Positions 42,572 through 53,009 of a stretch of 64,000 bases of DNA are shown one piece after another (position 1 is the stretch's first letter; every line of letters starts with the position of its first letter). The position numbers and the translations under genes are program-made. The notes under the pieces are model-generated. The model saw only the letters and a program-made list of their open reading frames with translations, was not told where the DNA came from and searched no databases. Origin of the DNA: Mesodorylaimus sp. YZB2_4 (taxonomy: Eukaryota; Nematoda; Enoplea; Dorylaimida; Dorylaimidae); assembly GCA_030248295.1 (NCBI GenBank), contig JASANH010000875.1:1-64000 (forward strand). Reading direction: 5' to 3'.

Positions 42572-43832
42572 ATGGCTGTAACTCGTTCTCTTTTTTTTCA
42601 AATCGCATTTCTAGTCTTATTAAACCAAAAGATAGCTCAAGCTGGTATGCTTATATCATTTTCATGCACGGGCGAACTAACGATAAGCCTTCTTTCAGGT
42701 TCGAGTGACAAAGTGTATGGGGTTGTACTTTCCCTTAATTCTTCCATCAAGCAACAATATCTCGATGCCCATAATAAATTTCGGGCGGGTGAAGAGGCTG
42801 CCAATATGCGTGCATTGGTAAGCACTTTATGGGCACTGTGCCAAGCATGCAACCGTATTTTTAGAGTTGGGATGACAAATTGGAAAAGTTAGCCAAGGAT
42901 TGGGCTCGTCGATGTGAAGGCACCCATCGACCTACTGAACAGAGGAAAGATATCGGGCCTTATTGGTACGTGGGGGAGAACATTTATTGGGATTCGGATG
43001 TCAGGGATAAATACAAGCCGAAGAAGGCAGTCCAATGGTGGTTCGATGAGAAACCATACTACATGTATACGCAACCAGGAAATTGCACTGGTGGCATCGA
43101 CTGCTTGCATTATGGCCAAGTATGTACTAAACACGTTTTGGCACAGGCACTGATGTCATCGCCGTACTCTTCAGGTGGTGTGGGCGGACTCGTGTACTCT
43201 TGGATGCTCGGTAGCTATGTGCAGTAAATTAAAGAATACAGGGAAAGTGAAGTCTGGCTTCATTGTAGTGTGCTGCTACGGCCCTGGGTAAGCACTAGCA
43301 GTGTTCCTTGTAAGGATGAAGTATAAGCGCCCTGTTTCTTAGGGGAAATGTGATCGGAGAGAAGCCATATATTAAAGGCAAGAAACAATGCGCTGGTTGC
43401 AAAGGAAAATGTGTCAATAACTTATGTGGTGAGTGACTTAATCTCACGCCAAGTTTGGAGAACCCGATGTGGCTTTGTGGAACCTGGAACCCGTTGGTAG
43501 AGGAAAACTGAAACAACCTTTTTGCAGAAGACAAGTGCCCTGGATCATGATGGCAATGCGCTCTACTGTAGTCCTTAATGTTGATCCCATGGTGGATCAT
43601 GCACCACTGAACCAAGTCGGGTCAAAAGTATGAAATAGACTGTACACACTCTGCACAATTACTATTTGCGGGCAGGTATGAGATGTGTGACGGCATGTTG
43701 GGTGTGGCTACAAATTATACAAAGCAGTTGTGTCTGAGCCTTGATTCGAAACGTGCGTGTCACATAAGAGAGAACTGGCGTCATAAAATCAGAGCTGCCG
43801 ATACTGTTCACCAATATACCACGTGCAAATGA
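42572..43832 (+). CDS. CAP/SCP superfamily secreted protein (279 aa)
   Basis: Six exons: 42572-42644, 42699-42817, 42865-43119, 43175-43287, 43343-43428, 43639-43832. All phases agree; the last acceptor (GAAATAG) is chosen because it alone keeps the frame into a Cys-bearing C-terminus. Residues 1-24 are a signal peptide. The CAP domain shows LDAHNKFR (His49), SWDDKLEKLAKDWA, the GEN of VGENIYW (about 101-103), HYGQVVW (CRISP signature 1, spanning intron 3) and YGPGGNVIGEKPY (signature 2, spanning intron 4). A cysteine-rich hinge (CAGCKGKC) follows, then about 65 extra residues with four cysteines. In nematodes CAP proteins (the VAP/SCL groups) are secreted; their molecular role is mostly unsettled. 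The gene stands alone, without a tandem paralogue in this window. Confidence 0.9.
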
Positions 43833-44256
43833 AGTTATGTTCGTGATTTCTACTTTGGTACGTCAGATGAAAATCGATTTTCACTTACGCAGGTATGTGC
43901 CCGCTCCAGTCTCGAATGTGAAGTTGAACTTTCAAAATACTTAATCCAACCTTCAGAAAGGGCAGGTAGCCTGATCCGAAAGACATCCTGTACCTCCACC
44001 TCGGCTGTGGTAAAAATGAAAGAAAGCAGAATCCAAAACCCCGTTTTCAATTCATAACACAGTGCACACCAGCCTCGCACGTGGTTTTTGGACTGCCCTA
44101 TGTCAAGTGCGGAGCCCGTTTTTGCATGTAGCCAGCCAGCAATCAAGCCTTGCAAGCGAGACCATGTGGCCCAACCACACGCCGGACTCCCTATGTGCCT
44201 CCACTTGGGGCACCTCCATCGACTGCTTGCATTAGCCCCGCTTGCATTACCGGGGT

Positions 44257-44412
44257 CGTAGCCTATCGGGGTAAGGCGTCTGCCTCTCACGCTGGGTGCG
44301 CACTTAGAGGGGAGGGTTCGAATCCCGCCTCGGTACAAAATGATTGTCAAATATATGTTCCTTAGCCCTCGAGTGCGCTGTATAGCGCTTGGCTATGGAT
44401 AAAATATGAGAT
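44257..44412 (+). repeat. SINE family 1, diverged copy c
   Basis: GGGGTCGTAGCCTATCGGGG TAAGGCGTCTGCCTCTCACGC, GGGTTCGAATCCCGCCTCGG (a near-perfect B box and T-arm) and a tail with CCCTCGAGTGCGC show a SINE family 1 member with the best-preserved tRNA-like T-arm. It is followed at once by a SINE family 2 copy in the other orientation. Confidence 0.75.
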
Positions 44413-44429
44413 GACCTCCTCATGGAATC

Positions 44430-44960
44430 CTGGAACCTAAAATGGCGTCCTCTCAAAATGGCTGGCGGCCTGAACCATGTCAGTTCAGCTCCCGTTTGGC
44501 TTCTGTCTCTTCTCTCAGAGCGCCTCGATGGTACCTGGTGAGTCACCACGGCTCGCCGTGCAAGTTCAGCGAGAATTTATGGTTTAAAAATTCATCTCGG
44601 TCGTTGGGAATTGAACCCGCTTCTTTCCAAGCAGTGGACGAATGCCGGATCACTGGCACCACCGCGGCCGCTCGCTCATACAGGTATACTCACAATCAGA
44701 AAAGCTTCACTCCAGGCCGTTTATTGGGTCAGCTCCGACTGAACACAATCTGACACATCATTGATGCATCTTCGAGAGTTGGGTCTGCTGTCATGATTAT
44801 CAAGGAGCACCAAATCTCGTACGTTTTTATTGCCTAAATCACATTGGTACTGTAAGAATTACCGATGAACACGAAATCACTCAGCACGCGAATCGAATTG
44901 AGCTCTCGATACGCACAGAAGGACAAGTGTCACTAACGATAAGTTCGACTACCACGCCTG
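44430..44960 (-). repeat. SINE family 2 copy with long upstream extension
   Basis: The minus strand holds CCGCGGTGGTGCCAGTGATC CGGCATTCGTCCACTGCTTGG, GCGGGTTCAATTCCC (B box) and the family body. Homology with the copy at 60.89-61.36 kb continues about 280 bp beyond the tRNA-like head (CGACTGAACACAATCTGACACA; TCATGATTATCAAGGAGCACCA), so the unit may be part of a larger element. Confidence 0.65.
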
Positions 44961-45130
44961 GCAATGTGGAGGGAGCAGTTCGGATGTCCTTGAACAAACG
45001 ATTTAGGCAAGATCGGCTTTGCTTCATTCGCTTTTCTCGTTGAGCGTCTTTTCACCTCTTTCGGAAGACGGGCCTTGGGCCGCGGTACCGAGGCCTGTCC
45101 GCGCTTCGGCGGTCTACGTACGGCGTGTTC

Positions 45131-45436
45131 TCATCCTTGCTTATCAGCTGCTATCTGGAAATGGAGTGAGTGATTAGCGAGTAAGTGATGAGGCCGAGGC
45201 CAATTTACCGTTTCGCGATCTCCTCCATCACTGGCCAGGACGAGAGCTCCGGACGCTAAGCGCGGACGGTGTCCCAGACTTCGTTCAAAATGAAGACGTA
45301 CGCGTTCTTCAAAAATGAACTTATGCATTGAGATCATGAAGCAGAGCATCGAGTCTTCGAAAAACCTCACCTGGTCGTGCGCGAATACCCTTCCTGCTTC
45401 CTGACGCGCTTTCTCAAAGGCGGAGAAGTAAAACAA
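45131..45436 (-). CDS. Tentative exon(s) of an unrecognised gene
   Basis: The minus strand has a protein-like frame: FEKARQEAGRVFAHDQ, then possibly VRFFEDSMLCFMISMHKF, then GHRPRLASGALVLASDGGD. Candidate splice sites (GTGAGG after AHDQ; GTAAAT at about 45211 with a TTTCCAG acceptor at about 45161) exist, but I could not settle a unique model or find an ATG. A basic frame continues to about 45052. It may be a real small gene or chance. No family is recognised. Confidence 0.25.
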   Translation of the reverse strand: MFYFSAFEKARQEAGRVFAHDQVRFFEDSMLCFMISMHKFIFEERVRLHFERSLGHRPRLASGALVLASDGGDRETVNWPRPHHLLANHSLHFQIAADKQG

Positions 45437-45448
45437 AGTTGAGATCTT

Positions 45449-45575
45449 TTGCCTTTAAGACAGTAGCAATCGTTCGATTGGTCACATAACTTAAAAATTG
45501 CCGTTCGCACTGTCATGGGACTTTTAGTTCCTATTTAGTTTGGGCATCTCGTATTAAGATAGTCGATAAATAGTA
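45449..45575 (+). repeat. Dispersed repeat shared with 59.29-59.42 kb
   Basis: AGTAGCAATCGTTCGATTGG TCACATAACTTAAAAATTGC CGTTCG...AGTTTGGGCATCTCG matches, with about one change in six, AGTAGCAATTGATTGTTCAC ATAACTTGAAAATCGCCGTT CG...AGTTTGGGCATCTCG at 59.29 kb. Both copies are in the same orientation. The nature of the repeat is unknown. Confidence 0.6.
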
Positions 45576-46369
45576 AAACCAAGCGTGATACTCGCGCCCT
45601 GGCCAAACTCGAATCGACTCACGATCAGGTCAACGCCCTTTCACAGCGACAGCACGTCGCACAACTGACGATGAGGAGCCCATCGCAACCATGAGCCACT
45701 CTGTACAATTGCTGTAAAGTGACACGGATCAGAGCTACAGCCAATCAATGTTCCGACGCGTCCGATGGTCTGGCTCACACTTCCTGAAGCAGTATCTATG
45801 AGGATAGAATGAAGTGCACATAATTACGGTGTAGCACAAAGATGCCAGAATTATTGAAGCATGGCTTGGCTGGCCGACGCACAAATGCACGTAATATGTC
45901 GAGGTTTTTATGGCTGGAGGGTGTGACCAGTAAAGCTTCACTCCAAAACCACGGGGCAGCTAGCCAAGTTTACTGACCTAGCCCATTGGCTGCAGCATCA
46001 TCCTGACGGTTGTTGCTCGCAGCTAAGAGTTTCTGGACCCCGAAGCAAGTAATCGTGTGCCACTGTTGTTAATGTTGCAAAAGAAACGTGATCGTTGTTG
46101 TTAGGGGGCGTTCAAATATGACATCGTACGCCAATGGGGGGGGGGGGGGGGTCAGCACCAAAACGACAAAAAACGACAAGGGGGAGGGGGTTCAAAGGCA
46201 AAACGACATCGTTTTTGCACTAGGTATTCCTGTGTTTTCCTCCCTTTCGAGCTCTGCTGCTAGAGCCTAATTACGGTCAGATGAGCACAGGTCCGCCACT
46301 TTTGGGTCACCTATTCATGATAGTTTTGGTTATAATAATGTGCATTGGCCAGACTCAGTTTGTTATAGG
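45576..46369. other. Intergenic with a 16-G homopolymer and possible transposon end
   Basis: A run of 16 G lies at 46136-46151. It is preceded by TAGGGGGCGTTCAAATATGA CATCG, which resembles a DNA-transposon terminus (GGG...CGTTCAAATA), and CAAAACGACA motifs follow. No opposite end was found. No gene is seen. Confidence 0.4.
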
Positions 46370-46745
46370 AAGCGGCCGCGTTGGTGCGGCGCGGTTTCAG
46401 CGTGTGTCTCTCCATAAGGGTCAGTAGCGTGGCTGGACTCACCCTGGGTTTAATCCCTGGCGATAGAGGTCTGTTTGCGAGCCATAAACCCTCGCTGACC
46501 TTGCACGCCAGGCCGTGGGGGCTCACCCAATTAACATAGAGGTGCTCAGAGTGGACAGACAGAAGCCAATCGAGGAGACAGTCTCAGCTGCCGAACAAGG
46601 GGCAAGGTTCAAAGCCCGCCCGCCATCGTCCGAGGAAGTCGGTGTCCAATCGAGGATGTCCTCGTGTGGAGGTGCTCCTTGTGGGGACGCGCAGAGAGAA
46701 GCTGGTGTGAGCTGGTTCCCGTACAGCCTCGCTTAGAAGGTTTGA
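46370..46745 (+). repeat. SINE family 2, longest copy
   Basis: It starts with GCGGCCGCGTTGGTGCGGCG, carries GGGTTTAATCCCTGGCGATA GAGG (B-box-like), GAGCCATAAACCCTCGCTGACC, GACAGACAGAAGCCAATCGA GGAG, GGTTCAAAGCCCGCCCGCCA, the TCGTCCGAGGAAGTCGGTGT block and ends GCTTAGAAGGTTTGACC. It covers head, body and tail, about 375 bp. Confidence 0.8.
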
Positions 46746-47941
46746 CCTTCTAAGGTCAAAGTAGACGTGTCTTAAGTACTCGTCGTCATCTCTGGAACAG
46801 CAAAACGTGCATTTTGGATCTCGGGAACGGCTAAGCTATTTTTCAAACAAAATTTTGCACGATTATTGGCCATGGCAAACATAGCTCATCCCCAAAATGT
46901 TGTGCATTTTTGTTGATTTCTTGTCGAGTTATGGACGGCAAAGTTGCGCATCTGTGTGGCTGGGCTAAACAGGCAACTACCCTGCCTGCTGATAGTTTTA
47001 TGCATGTAGTACAAGGAAAATCGCTAGATGGCACTCCAGAGTATAATGTTGCAAGTGGCGCCAACGCTCCTTGGTGCCACGGAAGACATTCTTGAAAATA
47101 TTGGTTTGATGGCCAGATGGTCAGCCGTGGCGAGCTAGAAATGACCAAACTTTGCTGATATCTGAAAACACACACAGGCAGTCTGTCTGTTAAAGACATG
47201 AACCGGAAATTGGGGGTCGAATCTCTGCCAGATTGGGCTGTAAAACTGGCCGGCAGGCCAAAATTTTCTAGCATGTGTTCTATGGTACCTAGAAGCATTC
47301 TGCGACCATTCCCACTACCGAGACTGGATTTGCACCTCGCGACGTCCGCTGTTAGTCGTGGTGGTGACAGCGATTTACCCGCTGTACACATGCAATCTAT
47401 ACAGTACAGTACACAACTAACAACTGACATCAGAGCCTCAGTCTCTCTCAAGTCAATGCTATGGTTTGGCTTTCCACGTTACCGAAGATGATTCAACATT
47501 GCAAAAAACCAAACATGTTTTCCGAATTAGTTGCAAAAACTTTCTTTGCCTCTTCACGCTGACGGGCTTTACGACTCGATGGCATACCCAATAGCCAGCA
47601 AACGTGCATAAAAGCTCAACACTTTGCGAGCCGGCGTACTGCGCAATTCTATATCAAATAGCGTCTAGGAGGATGAGGATTCGCCTCTGACAAAATGTGC
47701 GTATACGAGTGACTCGCCGCTGTACCTCCATACTTCATCTTTCCTACCTGAAGAAAACTGGATTCGGTCTCGTGTCGGCACACGGCTGGTGCACAGTGTG
47801 TGCAATGTATATTGGATACACCACGTTATCTCCTGGCCTACACTGGCGAGTGACTGTACAGGCGAGCAATAGTTTGCATAGGAGCGAATCGACTTTGGCC
47901 ATTTTCGATACACGACTTGTTGACTGACAGAAAAATTAAAA
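46746..47941. other. Intergenic, nothing recognised
   Basis: Overlapping open frames on both strands (for example 46843-47451) show no codon bias, splice sites or known motif. Upstream flank of the synaptophysin gene. Confidence 0.4.
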
Positions 47942-48788
47942 ATGGACTGTAAAGCGGCATTAAGGCCACTTGGAATGGCCAGAATTCTTGTAGCGGTAAG
48001 AAAAAGAAAAATATAATTTCCCATTTCTTTGAATTTATTTTTTAGCTTCTATCAGTCGTCTCATTTGCTTGCACTGTTAATTTTCGTGGCTCTTCAACAT
48101 TTTCTGTCAATTGCCCTACGGGTTCGCTCGAAACCATTGTCACGTTGCCCATTAAGTGGGTATATCCATTTTGGCTGACTGACATCAGAGTGGATGCGGC
48201 TAAATGTAACGAAACTGTAATACCAACCGGAGATGCCTTATCGCAGATATTTTTTGTGGATTTTGGAGTACAAGCTCAATTTTTCGTTTTTGTTGGTGTC
48301 TGTAGTTTCCTCGTTTCATCAGCTTGGGTCGTCGTCTACGTTTGTTTTTGGCGTGCCTACGCTCTGGACACTTTGCTACCAACCGCGGTGAGTCTAATAA
48401 TTTTTGATTTCTGATCGATTTCATATGATTTTCAATTCAGGATCTGGTGATCAGTATCCTCGCTTCCTTGTTTTGGCTTTGTGCCGATTGTGCGTGGGCC
48501 AGTGGTTATGGAAGCATGAAAATGTATTTGGGCCATGAACAAATTCAACAAAGCGTCAATGCGCTGACATTGTGCCACGATGGTCGCTGTGTTTTCGAGA
48601 GTGAGACAACGGAATTCGGGAATGGGGGATTTGGTTTGGTGAGTCAGTTTGGATTACTCATCCAGGCATGTTCGAGCCAAGATCGCATATTTTAGACTTT
48701 GGGCTTTGTCAACTGCATAATGTGGATATTGAACGCATTCCTGGCTTATCGAGAACAACAAAAGATCAAATTTGAACGGGACAGGTAG
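47942..48788 (+). CDS. Synaptophysin-family (MARVEL) four-span vesicle protein
   Basis: Four exons, 47942-47995, 48046-48387, 48441-48638 and 48696-48788, all joined in phase 0, give 228 residues. The protein has four hydrophobic spans in a MARVEL arrangement: TM1 MARILVALLSVVSFACTV, TM2 QAQFFVFVGVCSFLVSSAW, TM3 DLVISILASLFWLCADCAW and TM4 LGFVNCIMWILNAFLAY. The first lumenal loop has the family pattern after SVNCP, and the FFVDFG and CADCAW segments are typical of synaptophysin/synaptoporin rather than synaptogyrin. Such proteins sit in synaptic and other small vesicles and help sort synaptobrevin. The cytoplasmic C-terminus is very short here (REQQKIKFERDR) and lacks the Tyr/Gly/Pro-rich tail of vertebrates. 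The stop falls in AG/GTAGGA, so a further 3' exon cannot be excluded. Confidence 0.85.
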
Positions 48789-49555
48789 GATGAAATTTTT
48801 AAAAAATTTTCAGGAACAACTTTCATCTTTATTAAGGCTAATGTACACAGCGGATGCTTTTCGGGCCCAACCTACCCCGGCTGAAACCATGGACGCCTCA
48901 TCAATAAATTCCAGATCTGCGTTCCGGGCGATCTAGATGACTTGACCGCTCAATGATTGCAGTATTCAATATTCTGATGAACGGTTAGCAAATTTTGTAT
49001 TGGTGTAAAAATATTTTACCAAGGTGACCGACCATGTGGTGGTTATGCGACCGCAGCCTGGTGAAGTGCTGTATATGTGATACCGCTAGGGGTTAGCTTG
49101 GGGCTTGCGTCGCTAATAGGAACCTAGCACGCGTTCCATGTGTAAAGTGAAGACAAAATCAAAGTTTTATTTGCAGCAAAACCTAGTGGAAAAATTTAAA
49201 TTTCAAAAATAGGCGGGAAAATGGCAAGTGCCCCTTTTCATGAGAACTTTATCATTTATGCATTCTGTCTCCTTTAATTGACGCTGGTTCGATCGCTGTC
49301 GGCCGAAACTGGAGATGACATGCAGCAGAGCACTTTACCTGATCTTGGTCCGAAATAAACTCCCTTTTTAAAGCATTTATGTGTAGTCAGAATTTTTAAG
49401 AGTAAAAAACCTAGCCGCTAAAAACTGGAATGAATCGCATTCACTCTGGTAAACAAAAAGCCTGATCAAGCAAAGATCTTGAAAGCTAAATGCAAGTCAC
49501 TCGTCCAGAGGGGTGGGGCAATAAATTAAAAATGTTAATATTGCTCTCAAATATT
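48789..49555. other. Intergenic, nothing recognised
   Basis: Includes the 3' region of the synaptophysin gene. AT-rich, with no supportable gene or known repeat. Confidence 0.4.
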
Positions 49556-49812
49556 ACCAACAGCCAGCCAGCCAGCAGTCAAATCTTATAAGCAAGGGTG
49601 TGCGGGGGCCAGCACGGCGGTCTCTGTGCGTCTTCGCTGGGGCATCTCCCTCACGATGGCATCCTTGGGTGGACACCGCCTTCCTTGGACGATGGCGGTG
49701 GGCTGTAAACCCTGTCGGTGTTCGACAACCAAGACTACGCATGATTGGTTTCCACTCGGAGCCCCTCGACGGCACCAGGTGAGTCACTATGGTCTAGCGT
49801 GCAAGGTCAGAT
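49556..49812 (-). repeat. SINE family 2, inverted copy
   Basis: CTTGGACGATGGCGGTGGGC TGTAAACCCTGTCGG, CACTCGGAGCCCCTCGACGG and CACCAGGTGAGTCACTATGG are the reverse complement of the family body, and GCCAGCCAGCCAGCAGTCAA is the reverse of the family tail. The tRNA-like head is missing. Confidence 0.75.
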
Positions 49813-49819
49813 AAGGCGT

Positions 49820-50035
49820 CTACTGGGTGGGGGGCTTGACTCCGCCCAGCGGCGTCCACAGTGACCAACATTAATTAGCTAATCACCTTTAGCGGGTGAT
49901 CAGCTAATTACAAGCCATCTCTTTTTGGTGTAGTGTGATCACACATGCTGACACGAACCTTCTCTGATTGAGGCGCTGAGAATTGAACCAGGGGGCCCCA
50001 GCCACTCGCTACCAAGCAATACTAACCATACACCA
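49820..50035 (-). repeat. tRNA-derived SINE family 3, copy a
   Basis: On the minus strand a tRNA-like head (50035-49975: TGGTGTATGGTTAGTATTGC TTGGTAGCG, then CTGGTTCAATTCTCAGCG as B box) is followed by a body with TGTGATCACACTACACCAAA AAGAGATGGCTTGTAATTAG and an end GGGCGGAGTCAAGCC. The body is shared with 50974-51125. Confidence 0.65.
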
Positions 50036-50443
50036 TGCTTGAAAAAATGCAGTTATGTAGATTTTAGAAAGCAATACAGAATGTCTTTCTGGTGCTGACT
50101 TGGCTTTGCGTGGTAACTCTTTTCGGGGAAATTCAGCTGATCGATATTTTACGCTCAACCCGGTATCAAGCAATATATCTATTATCCGCTCTTCATATTC
50201 TTGAAGTCTGATGCAGTTTCCGCGAAATTCAAATTGAGGCTGACTTAACAAATTTAGCCATTTTGCAACATTAGACTTACTCTCCCCGCAATTGTCCAAT
50301 TATCCATTGCGCAGATTTCGTGCTTTATATTACCTTATGATTTCCCATGATGAATTAGCGCATCTGCTAAACATCCATCATCTGGCTGTTTGCTCTGAAA
50401 GCGCTGACACGTCATTGTTCCTCTTCGCCCTCGAAGTGGGAAG
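50036..50443. other. Upstream flank of the BPI-like gene
   Basis: No separate gene seen. The minus-strand frame at 50009-50299 lacks support. Confidence 0.4.
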
Positions 50444-52245
50444 ATGCTAACCAAACGAGCGAGCCTTTTCCTTCCCCTCGTTTTTTTTAGTTTTGTTCTT
50501 TATTCAAGGTCAAATAACAGGCAAACACAGGTAGCAGTCTTTCTCCCTAATTCCATGGTCATAAACGGTCTGCGTTCATTTCAACACTGGATATCAACTA
50601 ATTTAACTTTTGACAATCTTCTTTTGCCGTCGTTTGTTCGATTAAAGAATGGTCATCGACTGAAATTTGATAACTGGGTGATTCTTAGCTCTAATTGGGG
50701 TCAAATATCGTTTTACACTTTAGAAGAAGGTTTATCCATCAAACTGTCCAATGTGAGCATTACTTCAAAAAGTGTATGGTCATTTCGAAATGTGCAAGGC
50801 CCTGGAGTTGTGCGTCACGGAACAGCCGAGTTGTCCTTGAGGGACTCGGTTGTGAAGATCGCCTTTTTCAAAGACCTTTCCTGGTTCATGGATGAAGGCG
50901 AGGTAGGCATGCTGGCAACTTTCATTCAAAACACGTGATATCGAATGCTAGCGCGTCCACACATTAGGTTAACCATTGGTGGGCGGAGTCAAGCTTAACT
51001 CCGCCCACCAATGACCAACATGGGCGCCTTTAGGAGGTGATTTGCTAATTACAAGCAATCTTTTTGCGTTGTAGTGCGATCACAGCTGTCAAGCACGGAT
51101 CTTCTCAGAAAAATGCGCGTTGGAGGCGCCCGTCAGGTTCTTCAATATTTCATCGTCCTTACCAAATTATATGACTCTTGGCGATCCTGAGTTCGAGCAA
51201 GGACTGGTCAACAAGACTGTACAAGATATTGAAGCTGTAATTTGTAGCCGATTTTGTGACTCAATCAGATCATTCATCAATGAGACTCTATCAGATTTCG
51301 AAATCGTAGAACTTGAAACACCATCAATTTCTGAGCTCGAAACACAGTTTTTGATTGATTACCCATTCAGCAAACCACCCCGCATCCAGGGCCATCAGTT
51401 AAGGTTATTCTTTACCGGCAGTTTATATTCGATTGATCACACTGGGCTTCGCCGCTCTTGCGGCTCACCTGACCAGCTTCTTCCAGTTTTACCATTCGAT
51501 TTTGATAATATGACTGGCGATAATGCGATGAAATATGCCATCCACATTTCCTTCTTCGATTCAGTACTGACCTGTCAGTGGTCGAAATACGCAGGCAGGA
51601 AATTCCTGATCAATGAGTCCACATTTCCTGGTAATGAACAGAAATTTTTGAGAGTTCATGGCCTCAACTCAGAAGGACCATGTGTGGGGGATATGATACC
51701 CGACTTGCGAACTCGATTCCCAGAGCAGGAAGCGCAAGTTGCAATGATTGTGGAGTTAAAGAAGCGCCCTCATTTGGACATGGGCGACGATCCGAATGTA
51801 AAACTAACTTTTGATATGAACTTGCATTTGCATGCTGTATTGCTTGACAGGACAGAATATTTGGCAACAATGCGCATCGAGACATCGTTCATATTGGCGT
51901 TGCTCTTGGATGAGAGTGGTACAATTCGGTTCTCAGACATCGCATCCAATACGCCTCTGATAAAAAGAATCAAAGAGTGAGAGAATCTACAGTACACTAC
52001 GGTGAGGGTCAGTATGAGGGAAGTTTGTTTATAGGGCTCATATAAATGCCACGATGGAGGATCTCTCTTCAGTGCTTGAAGTGATTCAAGAAATGGCCAA
52101 GGCTCAATATGTTGGTGAAAAGCTGACACAGATACGAGTACCCTTGCCCAAGAAAACCAGCTGGGGCTTTCTAAACGTAACAACCCAATTTTTTGAAGAG
52201 CAAGTCATTTTTGAAGCACCTGTGCTGGAAGAACTCATTAAATAA
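50444..52245 (+). CDS. BPI/LBP/CETP-type secreted lipid-binding protein (506 aa)
   Basis: Three exons, 50444-50902, 51126-51976 and 52035-52245, in phases 0 and 2. Length and layout match the two-domain BPI fold (usually 450-500 residues). An N-terminal signal peptide (about 1-27) is followed by the first barrel with alternating hydrophobic strands (ISFYTLEEGLSIKLSNVSI; GTAELSLRDSVVKIAFF), the helical VNKTVQDIEAVICSRFCDSI with a cysteine pair, a central linker and a second barrel (VKLTFDMNLHLHAVLLD; TSFILALLLDESGTIRF). Potential N-glycosylation sites are frequent. BPI-type proteins bind lipids or lipopolysaccharide in body fluids; an immune or lipid-transport role is inferred. The exon 2 acceptor (TTGGAG/GCG) is weak because a repeat ends right there; an in-frame alternative at 51075 (TTGTAG) would add 17 residues. 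Confidence 0.75.
50974..51125 (-). repeat. SINE family 3 copy b in intron 1 of the BPI-like gene, with palindrome
   Basis: This matches 49830-49975 (GACCAACAT, GGTGAT.AGCTAATTACAAGC, TTTTTG.GTGTAGTG.GATCACA, CTTCTC.GA) without the tRNA-like head. Its outer 40 bp (50974-51013), CATTGGTGGGCGGAGT and its exact complement around AAGCTT, form a palindrome with one mismatched pair. The repeat stops at the exon 2 border. Confidence 0.65.
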
Positions 52246-52246
52246 A
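52241..52246 (+). terminator. Polyadenylation signal overlapping a stop codon
   Basis: AATAAA overlaps the TAA stop (52243-52245) of the BPI-like gene, which would allow an extremely short 3' UTR. A second AATAAA lies nearby at about 52279. Confidence 0.45.
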
Positions 52247-52433
52247 AGCTGTACTGTACAGTATGTATGGATAGATGGTAATAAAGATGGCATACTGTTT
52301 ATTTTGTACTGTAAATGTGGTAAAAGCGGGGAATAGGGCCTGGGAATCATGTCATATGTCATGTCATACTTCATCCATAGCACCACCATACAGCGCACTG
52401 CAGGGCTAAGGAACATATATTTGACAATCATTT

Positions 52434-52585
52434 TTCACCCAGGCGGGAGTCGAACCCTCCCCTGTGAATGCGCGCCCAGCGTGAGAGGCAGACGCCCAAG
52501 AGTGGGTCAGATGGGGGAAGCGGCCCATGCGACCGACCCCATGGGCGTTTGTTAGGCGTCCCTCGCACGCCAGGGTAAACAGCGT
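52434..52585 (-). repeat. SINE family 1 head fragments, back to back
   Basis: At 52434-52500 the minus strand has CTTGGGCGTCTGCCTCTCAC GCTGGGCGCGC and AGGGTTCGACTCCCGCC. At about 52552-52580 the plus strand has TTAGGCGTCCCTCGCACGCC AGGGT, the same segment in the other direction. No body or tail remains. Confidence 0.6.
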
Positions 52586-52619
52586 TACCAGGTCTGCAAC
52601 ACATTAATGCCCTAGATGC

Positions 52620-52985
52620 AGGTTCAGATTGCCCTAAAATTGCCCTAGACCCAACTTCCAGAAAAAAATGCAAAGAAGGCCCTTTAAAAAAAGTGCCTGC
52701 CGGACACCCAACATTATTCCAACCAAGCCATGATTGCGTATTTGAATACCATATCAGTTTTTAAAGGCGCCAACAATTTCCAATGCTTCTTCGACATCTC
52801 CGCCCAGCTTCCCATCAAGGAAAACACCCATCGAAACAGCGGCATTGTCGAGAAAGCTGAGACAAAGTGCCAAAATCTCAGATCGCCCTAAAAATTGCCC
52901 TAGAAAGGTCATTGCCCTAAAACCTGCCCTGACCGCTAGAAATTGCCCCAGATCTAGGGCAATTGCCCTGCACCTGGCAACGCTG
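52620..52985. repeat. Irregular array of TTGCCCTAG-type motifs
   Basis: ATTGCCCTA and variants (AAATTGCCCTAG, CATTGCCCTAAAA, GATCTAGGGCAATTGCCCT) recur at least eight times, especially at 52620-52650 and 52885-52980, some inverted. It may be the repetitive end of a mobile element. An apparent minus-strand frame here (LGQFLGR-like repeats) is a by-product. Confidence 0.5.
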
Positions 52986-53009
52986 AGGGTAAACATTTGG
53001 TATAGTGAG

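Noticed and set aside
43235-43270. An extra intron in the CAP gene after NTGK
   Set aside because: Reading through gives KSGFIVVCCYGPG, which fits the CAP signature, so no intron is needed.
44257-44340. A functional tRNA gene with a perfect T-arm
   Set aside because: The T-arm is good, but the sequence continues into the SINE family 1 tail and the 5' acceptor does not pair with the 3' side.
46843-47451. A 202-codon minus-strand frame as a gene
   Set aside because: Composition is not protein-like, there is no motif or splice support and plus-strand frames of similar quality overlap.
52754-52996. Minus-strand frame with LGQFLGR repeats
   Set aside because: It is the translation of the TTGCCCTAG-type DNA repeat, not a conserved protein.
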